Assembly (NCBI GenBank): GCA_045124015.1 | Contig: JBGVLA010000074.1 | Coordinates: 1-7,512, forward strand | Reading direction: 5' to 3' | Length of the DNA: 7,512 bases | Source: QALR01 sp045124015 | Lineage (GTDB): Bacteria > Bacillota > Clostridia > Oscillospirales > CAG-272 | Position numbers and translations under genes: made by a program | Shown: one piece after another, positions 1-6,181 of the stretch | Layout of the letters: every line of letters starts with the position of its first letter | How positions within the stretch are numbered: position 1 is the stretch's first letter | Notes under the pieces: generated by a model | The model's input: only the letters and a program-made list of their open reading frames with translations | Told to the model about the DNA's origin: nothing | The model's database searches: none

Positions 1-79
1 AAAGAAAAAATAGCTACCACATCTGCTTTCCATTTCCGCAACATATGTTTACATGGCGTTTTTTGAACGGATCTGGTGA
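1..79. other. 3' flank of the esterase gene, no confident gene
   Basis: On the minus strand this follows the esterase stop codon. I see no hairpin with a T-run, so the leftward transcript probably has no terminator here. A minus-strand ATG at 44-42 opens a frame reading MLRKWKADVVAIFS out of the window. It could be the start of the next gene in the unit, but nothing resembling a Shine-Dalgarno sequence precedes it and only 14 codons are visible, so I do not call a CDS. Confidence 0.4.
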
Positions 80-1141
80 TTATTTTTCCAAAAGTCCCTT
101 GATGATCTTGGCAAACGCCTCTGCCATGTAATGATAGCCGAGGTCATTGGGATGACAGCCGTCCGAGGTGCAATCGCCGCGGATATCTGCGGGATAGAAG
201 GTCTTGCCGTCGATGAAATATACGTTTTCGTCTCCCTCTGCCTTTGCGCGCAGATAGGTCTGTTCAATGATACGCATACGCTTTTCATTGATCTCGGGAT
301 TCGAGTTTTCGTTAACGAGGTCATAGTCGGGCTTGGATGCCATGATGATGGGTGTTGTCGGCTGTTTTGCGCGGAAACGCTTGTAACCGGCGTAATGTGT
401 CGCCTCCAAATGCTCTGCGTTGGGTGCATTATGGTCATAGTCATATACGAAAACGCTCATATTCTGCTCAGCAATGAAGTCAATAATGGCATCTTCACCG
501 CGTGCGCCGCCGCCAAAGCCGAGGTTATAGACGTTGGTATCGAGCATACGGGAGATCTGAGAGGGATAGTTCATGCCCGGTCTGCCCGCGCCAAAGCCGT
601 GAACGATGGAAGAACCATAGAAAACGACGGGTGTTTCATAGGTGTAAGAACCGCCTTCTTCCAAATTAGCGCCTTCACGAAGTCCGACATAGAAGTTTTC
701 CACAGAAGCGTTGATAGGGAAATACAAAATGACGTCTTTCATTTCCGTACCTGTTTTCAGACGACATTCCACGTAGTTTTTGCCCTCGCCCTGAGAGGGA
801 ACGAAAGAGCCCTTAAAAAGATGCTTGCCGTCCTCCACATAATACATTTCAAAACTCGACGTGGAAAGAATCGGCATGGAGCCTGCGCGTTCATCGTTGG
901 AAAGATCAGCATGAATAACGATGATGTCCGAGTCGGTGCGGAAACGGACACGGGCGCTGGGACCCATCGTATGCAAACGTGTTACCGTCTCGCTTGTTGC
1001 AAGAGCGACGGATTCGGGTGTACGGCGGAAGGGCTCGTAAAAGCCGTAGAGCTTAAAGGGGGCTTTTCTGGTATCGATATAAACAGGGGAGCGCATCGTA
1101 GTATCGGGAAGGATCGTTCCCATTTCTCTTGTAACTTTCAT
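80..1141 (-). CDS. SGNH/GDSL-type hydrolase, probable carbohydrate or acetyl esterase
   Basis: This 353-residue protein resembles two-domain SGNH hydrolases, with an N-terminal beta-rich domain (about 1-165) and a C-terminal SGNH/lipase-GDSL domain (about 170-353). The visible blocks are block I FYGSSIVHG, where GSS replaces the usual GDS and Ser178 is the likely nucleophile; block II NLGFGGG (Gly around 208-212); block III YDYDHN with Asn238; and block V DGCH, with Asp327 and His330 as the other catalytic residues. There is no signal peptide or membrane segment, so it should be cytoplasmic. The ATG is chosen because GAAAGGA (1149-1155) lies 7 nt upstream. It follows the beta-galactosidase gene by 51 bp on the same strand with no clear terminator between, so cotranscription is likely. 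Known relatives remove acetyl or other acyl groups from carbohydrates, and the neighbour suggests deacylation of imported galactosides. The exact substrate cannot be read from sequence. Confidence 0.85.
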   Translation of the reverse strand: MKVTREMGTILPDTTMRSPVYIDTRKAPFKLYGFYEPFRRTPESVALATSETVTRLHTMGPSARVRFRTDSDIIVIHADLSNDERAGSMPILSTSSFEMYYVEDGKHLFKGSFVPSQGEGKNYVECRLKTGTEMKDVILYFPINASVENFYVGLREGANLEEGGSYTYETPVVFYGSSIVHGFGAGRPGMNYPSQISRMLDTNVYNLGFGGGARGEDAIIDFIAEQNMSVFVYDYDHNAPNAEHLEATHYAGYKRFRAKQPTTPIIMASKPDYDLVNENSNPEINEKRMRIIEQTYLRAKAEGDENVYFIDGKTFYPADIRGDCTSDGCHPNDLGYHYMAEAFAKIIKGLLEK

Positions 1142-1156
1142 TTTTATATCCTTTCA

Positions 1157-1183
1157 AAGAGGGACGGCATCGCCGTCCCTTTT
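1157..1183 (-). promoter_or_regulatory. Intergenic hairpin upstream of the esterase ribosome binding site
   Basis: A 9-bp perfect stem, GC-rich except for its two A-T pairs, pairs 1160-1168 with 1172-1180 around a 3-nt loop. On the minus-strand RNA it extends by two A-U pairs beyond one A-C mismatch. It sits between the beta-galactosidase stop and the esterase start, ending 1-4 nt before the GAAAGGA ribosome binding site. The bases after the stem in the leftward direction read CTTTG, which is a poor U-tract, so full termination is unlikely. It may stabilise or process the mRNA, or set the ratio of the two proteins. The stem is seen directly; the role is inferred. Confidence 0.5.
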
Positions 1184-1192
1184 GTATCGATT

Positions 1193-4108
1193 TTAATCAA
1201 TATTTACGTTGAATGCAAAGTGGAATTCCTTTTCATAGAAGGAATACGGCGGCTTTGCGCGATGACCGCAGCTGTTCGAGCCGATACCGCAAACCTTGTA
1301 GTTGATCAAGAGGAAGGTGTGCGGACTCGGAACGAGCTCCCAGTTATGGTTTGCTTTTTCAAGCATTTCGATGCTGTAATGGAGCGCGGAGAATTCAAAT
1401 GCGTTGCCGGTTACCTTGATATCTGCCTTGCCGTCGGAAAGAATGGCGTATGTTGCATCGATGTGGTTGCCGCATTCCTGAGGCATGATCATATCCTCCA
1501 GTTCATCAGTAACATTGGAACGGAAGATATCGTGATATGCGTGATTCTGGATATCGACATAGTTTGCACGCGGACCCTTTGCGAAGTATTCGAGATTTTC
1601 AAAGCCGTTTACGGTTTCGATCTGCATTGCAAAGCGCGGGATCTGCTCAATCCAAGCCTGCTTGGGCTGAGCCGCATCAACGTCAACATGGATGCCATTG
1701 CCGTCGATGACGTAGACCATGGTAAGCTCAAAGAGCGGCACCTTTGCCTTGGAAGCGAAAATGCCCGTCATGGTAACGGTGAGAGCGGTATCCGTGCTTG
1801 CGATATCATACGCATAGGTATACATTCTCGCGCGCGGGATATCAAACTGGGTATGCCAACGAGCTTTGATGTTCATATCGTTGTCGGTCGGTGCACGCCA
1901 TGCCGTCCATTTGGTCGGAGAAGCGAGATATTCCTTGCCGTTCTTCTTCATGGAAAGGAATGCCGCGTCGGTGAGGCGGAGTACATAGGACTTTTCACCT
2001 ACCGTGATATCGAGAATACCTGCGTTTTCGGTGTACGCAACGGACGTTGTAGGAGCGGGCGCTTCTTCCTTTGCGACCTCGGTTGCGAGAGAGAGCTCGG
2101 AGAAGGACGCTTCATAGCCTGCTTTTTCAAACCAAGTATCGTTCTTATAAAGCACGTGGAAACGGATATAGCAAGGCATATTGGTCTTTTTCGGAAGATT
2201 CGGAAGCGTCAAAACCGCAGTTTCGTGCGGAGCAACGTCGGGATTCAGAACGCCTGTCGCAAGGATCTCTTCGCCGTCTCTGATCTCATAGGTAAGCTCG
2301 AAGAGGTCGGCGGTATTGGTAAAGTCCATGCGGTTGATGAGGCGGATCTCGCCCTTTTCTTCATCTGCCCATTCTACGCGGAGCGGTTCGATCGCTTTTT
2401 TGAGAGAATAGAGAGAGGTGTGAGGCTCAAGTGTCGGCGAGCAAAGACCGTCGCAGCAGAAGTTGTTGTCGTTCGGATATTCGCCGTGGTCGCCGCCGTA
2501 GGTGTAGCCTTCTTTTTCGAGAACGGCGTGATCCTTCCATTCCCAAACGCAACCGCCGGAAATACGAGGATACTTATAGAAAAGCTCCCAATATTCTTCG
2601 ATGGAGCCGGGACCCATACCCATGGCGTGTGCGTATTCGCAGAGATAATAGGGGCGCTTATCGCCATCTTCGTTTTTACCCTGCATTTCTACGGTCGCAA
2701 GCGTTGCGTACATTTCGCTGACAACGTCAACGCAAGGGTCTACGGGAGGCATGACCTCTACCCAACGCTGAACACCGCTGTACGTGCCTTCGTAGTGAAT
2801 GAGGCGTTCGGTATCGCGGCTTCTGACATAATCAGACATTTTGACGTGGTTTTCACCGAAATGGCTTTCGTTACCGAGCGACCAGAAGATGATGGAAATG
2901 CTGTTCTTATCGCGTTCGAGTGTGCGGATCATACGGTCAACGTAGGATTTTTCCCATTCGGGATTGCCCGAAATGAGGAAAGAAGGATTCATGTTGCGGA
3001 CAACGTGCTCCGTACCGTGGACCTCAAGGTCGCATTCGTCAACGACGTAGAAGCCGTATTCGTCGCAAAGCTCATAGAAGCGCGGGTCGTTCGGATAGTG
3101 AGAGGTACGGATACAGTTGATATTGAAGCGCTTCATCTGACGAAGGTCAGCGATCATATCGTCCATCGTTACGGTATAGCCTGTGGTCGCGCTGGTATCG
3201 TGGCGGTTGACACCCTTGAGTTTGATGGGGGTATCGTTTACCATCAGCTCGCATTTATCGCTGACGGAGATCTTGCGGAAGCCGATCTTCTTTTTGATAA
3301 ATTCGCCGCCCGCTTCGATCACGAGTGTATAGAGGTTCGGCGTTTCTGCCGTCCAAAGTCTGGGGTTTTCCACAGAGAGTGTGGGAAGTGCGGTGTCGCC
3401 GTCGTAAAGGGTTGCCTTGATGGCGAGCGGTTCACCGATGAATGTGCAGGTGATATCCACCTTACCGTCCACGGTGGTGCGGATATCGATATCGTGAACG
3501 TGGTTTTCGGGTCTTTCGATGAGCCAAACGGAGCGGAAGATGCCGTTATAACGGAAGCAGTCCTGGTCTTCGATATAGGTCGCGTCGCTGTATGTGAAGA
3601 CGACGACGGTGAGATCATTTTTGCCTTCCTTAACGTAATCGGTGATATCAAATTCCGCCATGAGACGAGAGCCCTTGGACATACCGACGTATGCACCGTT
3701 GATATACACGAGGAACATGGAGCAAACGCCGTCAAACATGAGATATTTCTTCTCGTTTACGTTTGTGATCTCCAAGGTTCTGTGGTAAATGCCGACAGGC
3801 GTATCCATCGGAACGTGCGGCGGCATATAGGGGATCGGATATGCGTGGTTGGTATACTGGAACTGACCGTAGCCGTAGAACTGCCAGCAAGCAGGAACGG
3901 GAAGCGTTTCGGTGTACGAAACGGAGGTCATGACCTCGGGAACCTCGGGGATGGTTTCATAATAACGAAAATCCCAAGTACCGTCAAGCGCATGAACACG
4001 GCAAGCCGCATCTGAAAAATCCGATGCACTATAGGGGACATAGTATGCACGCGCAGGCATACGGTTTTCACCCGGGAGCGTAGGTGTCATCCATCTTTTT
4101 ACATTCAT
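1193..4108 (-). CDS. lacZ: Beta-galactosidase, glycoside hydrolase family 2 (LacZ type)
   Basis: This 971-residue protein hydrolyses terminal beta-galactosides such as lactose and is nearly as long as E. coli LacZ (1024). It has the full domain order: sugar-binding jelly roll (~40-205), Ig-like domain (~207-285), TIM barrel (~286-575), a second Ig-like domain (~577-672) and the LacZ small-chain domain (~692-965). Active-site motifs match LacZ. Glu414 in SLGNES is the acid/base and Glu491 in CEYAHAMG the nucleophile. Asp183 in EDQD, Asn87 in YTN, Glu362 and His364 in DLEVHG, His337 in RTSHYPN, Trp524 in GGCVWEW and the YPNDNNF segment (544-550) cover the sugar, Mg and Na sites. No signal peptide is present, so it is cytoplasmic. 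The ATG has GAAAGGA (4117-4123) 8 nt upstream. A consensus promoter lies at 4163-4191, and the SGNH esterase gene follows. No permease or regulator gene is visible. The real substrate could be a plant or host galactoside other than lactose. Confidence 0.96.
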   Translation of the reverse strand: MNVKRWMTPTLPGENRMPARAYYVPYSASDFSDAACRVHALDGTWDFRYYETIPEVPEVMTSVSYTETLPVPACWQFYGYGQFQYTNHAYPIPYMPPHVPMDTPVGIYHRTLEITNVNEKKYLMFDGVCSMFLVYINGAYVGMSKGSRLMAEFDITDYVKEGKNDLTVVVFTYSDATYIEDQDCFRYNGIFRSVWLIERPENHVHDIDIRTTVDGKVDITCTFIGEPLAIKATLYDGDTALPTLSVENPRLWTAETPNLYTLVIEAGGEFIKKKIGFRKISVSDKCELMVNDTPIKLKGVNRHDTSATTGYTVTMDDMIADLRQMKRFNINCIRTSHYPNDPRFYELCDEYGFYVVDECDLEVHGTEHVVRNMNPSFLISGNPEWEKSYVDRMIRTLERDKNSISIIFWSLGNESHFGENHVKMSDYVRSRDTERLIHYEGTYSGVQRWVEVMPPVDPCVDVVSEMYATLATVEMQGKNEDGDKRPYYLCEYAHAMGMGPGSIEEYWELFYKYPRISGGCVWEWKDHAVLEKEGYTYGGDHGEYPNDNNFCCDGLCSPTLEPHTSLYSLKKAIEPLRVEWADEEKGEIRLINRMDFTNTADLFELTYEIRDGEEILATGVLNPDVAPHETAVLTLPNLPKKTNMPCYIRFHVLYKNDTWFEKAGYEASFSELSLATEVAKEEAPAPTTSVAYTENAGILDITVGEKSYVLRLTDAAFLSMKKNGKEYLASPTKWTAWRAPTDNDMNIKARWHTQFDIPRARMYTYAYDIASTDTALTVTMTGIFASKAKVPLFELTMVYVIDGNGIHVDVDAAQPKQAWIEQIPRFAMQIETVNGFENLEYFAKGPRANYVDIQNHAYHDIFRSNVTDELEDMIMPQECGNHIDATYAILSDGKADIKVTGNAFEFSALHYSIEMLEKANHNWELVPSPHTFLLINYKVCGIGSNSCGHRAKPPYSFYEKEFHFAFNVNID

Positions 4109-4124
4109 AGTGTTTTTCCTTTCT

Positions 4125-4139
4125 GCCGAATTTTTCGGC
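4125..4139 (-). promoter_or_regulatory. Small hairpin in the beta-galactosidase 5' leader
   Basis: A 6-bp stem (4125-4130 with 4134-4139, loop of three A in the leftward RNA) lies in the ~48-nt leader. It ends one base before the GAAAGGA ribosome binding site. The position resembles the hairpin before the esterase gene. It may protect the 5' end or affect ribosome access; no T-run follows, so it is not a terminator. Confidence 0.4.
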
Positions 4140-4162
4140 GCAAAAATACTTTCCTATCTTAT

Positions 4163-4191
4163 ATTATAAAAGTTTTTTTGTCATCTGTCAA
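4163..4191 (-). promoter_or_regulatory. Sigma-A promoter for the beta-galactosidase/esterase unit
   Basis: Read leftward, a perfect -35 TTGACA (4186-4191) and a perfect -10 TATAAT (4163-4168) are separated by exactly 17 bp. Transcription should start near 4156, giving a leader of about 48 nt before the ATG at 4108. Such a strong core promoter on a sugar-catabolic gene implies either high constitutive expression or repression, but no clear operator or cre site overlaps it. Confidence 0.9.
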
Positions 4192-4283
4192 CATTATTTT
4201 TGAAACAGAGCGGAGATAAAGCACTTTTGGATTGCAAAAAAACCTTGTCAAAAAGACGTTTATATTGGGAGGAAATGTTGACA
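4186..4283. repeat. Inverted 9-bp repeat spanning the divergent promoter region
   Basis: The sequence ATGTTGACA occurs at 4275-4283 on the plus strand and, inverted, at 4186-4194. Each copy contains the -35 box of one divergent promoter plus three matching bases upstream. A third, partial match (TTGTCAA, 4245-4251) lies between them. Most of the match is explained by both -35 boxes being perfect, so a regulatory role is only possible. Confidence 0.3.
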
Positions 4284-4306
4284 AAACGGCATTTGTATGA
4301 TAAAAT
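4278..4306 (+). promoter_or_regulatory. Sigma-A promoter for the lipoprotein protease gene
   Basis: A perfect -35 TTGACA (4278-4283), a 17-bp spacer and a -10 TAAAAT (4301-4306) preceded by TGA, an extended -10 TGN element at 4298-4300. The start point should be near 4313, leaving a short leader of about 26 nt that contains GAGGAGG (4327-4333), 5 nt before the ATG at 4339. Confidence 0.88.
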
Positions 4307-4338
4307 ATAGGCAATCTATATAAAACGAGGAGGTTTTT

Positions 4339-6054
4339 ATGAAAAAGTTTTGGCAAACAGTATCTATCGTAACGCTTTTGTTTGCTGTGCTGATGTGTTC
4401 GGCGTGCGGCGTGAAGGTTACCTTTGACATTGGAGATGCAACACTCGTTTCGGGTGAACTGACACAAAAATATCAAGATGATTCTCCTATCGTAGCGCCT
4501 GAGGTGGAAAAAGAAGGCTATGTTTTTGCGGGCTGGGATAACGATTTTTCCGCACCCACCGAGGAAATGACCGTAAAGCCCCTTTGGAAAAAGATACATA
4601 CCGTTACCTTCGTGCTCAATGGCGGAACGGCAACGGATACCGCATTGCTCTCGCAGAAAATCGTGGATGGAGAGGGTGCTAAAGCCCCCGAAATTTCACG
4701 CGAAGGCTATGTTTTTGATGCTTGGGATGCTGATTTTTCCGTGATCACAGGCGATTTGACCGTTACGGCACAGTGGAAAAAGCTCCATACGGTTACCTTT
4801 GAGCTTCTTGGCGGCATCACGAACGATCCCTCGCTTTTAACACAATATATCGTTGACGGTGAGGCAGCATCTCTTCCCATAACGACGAGAGAAAAATATA
4901 ACTTCGTGAAATGGGATACGGATGTTTCTGCCGTTACAGAGGATTTGAACGTCAAAGCGATTTGGGAAAGAAAGAGCTTTTCCTCGACTGAGATTTTCAA
5001 TCTGATCAATCCCGGAACGGTTGAGATCAAAACGTATCGTTTGAATAATGTGTATTACGGTATGGGCTCCGGCTTCTTTATCGATGAAGACGGATTGCTT
5101 TTGACCAACTATCATGTGATTGAAAATGCTCGTGCATATACCGTTACGTTGAGTAACGGAAGAACATACAAGGTGTCCCGCGTTGTGGGATACGATATTG
5201 AGAAGGATATCGCCATTTTGAAGGTGGATACCAAGGGAAATAAGGTTCCGTATCTGGAGATCGGCACGGAGCTTCCGGAGGTCGGAGATGCCGTTTATGC
5301 GATCGGCAGCTCTCTTGGGCTTACCGGTACATTCTCCAGTGGCATCGTTTCTTTTGTTGATCGTACTATCAAGGATATCCCCGGCGTAAGCTTCATTCAG
5401 ACGACGACACCCATTTCCGCAGGGAATAGCGGCGGTCCGCTCGTTGATGAGCACGGCTATGTCGTTGGCATTAACTCCGGAAGCTATACCGCCGGACAGA
5501 ATCTGAATCTTGCCATCGAGATCTCACAGTATCTTGATCTGAAGGAAGTCAATCTTACGCCCGAAGAGCTTTTCCAAAAGGAAGGCACACTGAAATATTA
5601 TTTCGGCGAGGTCATCGTAAAGGAGACCGAAAAGAGCTATACCACAGGTCAGCTCATTGAAAACGGTTCTACCGTTCATTCCACCATCACAGGAGAAGCC
5701 GATGAGGATTACTACATGGTCAAAACGCCCGATACGGAAGGCTTCCTGCTTCTTATGATCACTGCAGATAGCGAAGCGGGTCTCGAGGATATCGAATATT
5801 ATTATACACCGTTCTATACGAAAAAGCCCAACGTTGACGATGCAGATTCCTATGTATTCCCGTCGTATTATTATTACGGCATGATGATCGAAGAGACGGA
5901 CGGTACGACGTATTATCTTGCTATGGTCTTGATCGATGAAAATGTGATCGAGGAAAGCAACTATATCGGCGTTGCCATCTATGCGGATAGAGAAGTGAAC
6001 TACGAAATGTTCATGTATACGCTGACGGAAGAAAACTTAGAAATCTTTACGTGA
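4339..6054 (+). CDS. Surface lipoprotein: InlB-type repeats fused to a trypsin-like HtrA-type serine protease
   Basis: This 571-residue protein starts with a lipoprotein signal peptide (basic MKKF, hydrophobic 8-19, lipobox-like CSAC with Cys23 as the lipid-modified residue). It should therefore be anchored to the outer face of the membrane. Residues 27-210 are three ~63-residue Listeria-Bacteroides/InlB B-type repeats, each starting VTF and ending in a W-x-x-x-F/V-S...W pattern. Residues ~217-398 form a trypsin-like S1C protease: His259 in TNYHVIE, Asp290 in EKDIAIL and Ser364 in GNSGGPL make a complete triad. No PDZ domain follows. Residues ~405-571 are acidic and Tyr-rich (YYY at 487, YYYY at 510); the GEADEDYY segment resembles a pre-peptidase C-terminal (PPC) fold, which is tentative. 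The start is set by GAGGAGG 5 nt upstream. It has its own promoter and terminator, so it is monocistronic. Likely roles are envelope protein quality control or processing of exported proteins; the target is unknown. Confidence 0.9.
   Translation: MKKFWQTVSIVTLLFAVLMCSACGVKVTFDIGDATLVSGELTQKYQDDSPIVAPEVEKEGYVFAGWDNDFSAPTEEMTVKPLWKKIHTVTFVLNGGTATDTALLSQKIVDGEGAKAPEISREGYVFDAWDADFSVITGDLTVTAQWKKLHTVTFELLGGITNDPSLLTQYIVDGEAASLPITTREKYNFVKWDTDVSAVTEDLNVKAIWERKSFSSTEIFNLINPGTVEIKTYRLNNVYYGMGSGFFIDEDGLLLTNYHVIENARAYTVTLSNGRTYKVSRVVGYDIEKDIAILKVDTKGNKVPYLEIGTELPEVGDAVYAIGSSLGLTGTFSSGIVSFVDRTIKDIPGVSFIQTTTPISAGNSGGPLVDEHGYVVGINSGSYTAGQNLNLAIEISQYLDLKEVNLTPEELFQKEGTLKYYFGEVIVKETEKSYTTGQLIENGSTVHSTITGEADEDYYMVKTPDTEGFLLLMITADSEAGLEDIEYYYTPFYTKKPNVDDADSYVFPSYYYYGMMIEETDGTTYYLAMVLIDENVIEESNYIGVAIYADREVNYEMFMYTLTEENLEIFT
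4417..4968 (+). repeat. Three tandem Listeria-Bacteroides (InlB B-type) repeats in the lipoprotein
   Basis: The units begin at residues 27, 89 and 152 (periods 62 and 63). Conserved paired tryptophans are W66/W83, W129/W146 and W192/W209. Units 1 and 2 keep DNA-level identity: a 16-bp string (GAAGGCTATGTTTTTG) occurs at 4513-4528 and 4702-4717, exactly 63 codons apart. Units 2 and 3 share the KK[IL]HTVTF junction and a GG motif that unit 1 lacks. This points to internal duplication. The repeats probably act as a beta-rich spacer or adhesion stalk lifting the protease from the membrane. Confidence 0.85.
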
Positions 6055-6077
6055 TTTTATCGTGTAAGCCAAGAATT

Positions 6078-6120
6078 AACCCTGACAGATTGTAAGGTCT
6101 GTCAGGGTTGCTTTTTCTTT
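6078..6120 (+). terminator. Rho-independent terminator of the lipoprotein protease gene
   Basis: A 12-bp perfect stem (6078-6089 with 6098-6109, 8-nt loop) begins 24 nt after the TGA stop and is followed by GCTTTTTCTTT. This is a classical intrinsic terminator for the rightward transcript. Confidence 0.93.
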
Positions 6121-6134
6121 GTTTGTTAGATAAC

Positions 6135-6172
6135 AAAAATCGGCAGAGAAAACAAGTTCTCTGCCGATTTTT
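6135..6172. terminator. Bidirectional terminator between convergent genes
   Basis: A 16-bp perfect stem (6135-6150 with 6157-6172, 6-nt loop) has an A-run on its left and a T-run on its right, so either strand yields a hairpin followed by U residues. It starts only 10 bp past the stop of the leftward ADP-ribosylglycohydrolase gene and is that gene's terminator. For the rightward gene it is a second, back-up terminator. Confidence 0.93.
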
Positions 6173-6181
6173 TTGTTTTAA

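Noticed and set aside
1..44. Start of a further leftward gene (MLRKWKADVVAIFS...)
   Set aside because: Only 14 codons are visible and no Shine-Dalgarno sequence precedes the ATG. It cannot be told from chance without sequence left of position 1.
1157..1183. Intrinsic terminator between beta-galactosidase and esterase
   Set aside because: In the leftward direction the stem is followed by CTTTG and a ribosome binding site, not a proper U-tract. On the plus strand it is followed by TTTTG, but there is no plus-strand gene to terminate.
131..4015. A 1,294-codon open reading frame on the plus strand
   Set aside because: It is the exact codon mirror of the esterase and beta-galactosidase genes, crosses the gap between them, lacks a ribosome binding site, and its translation resembles no family. 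It is explained by missing TTA, CTA and TCA codons on the other strand.
4159..4599. A 146-codon minus-strand frame across the divergent promoter region
   Set aside because: It overlaps the start of the lipoprotein gene and both promoters, and its translation has no recognisable domain or ribosome binding site.
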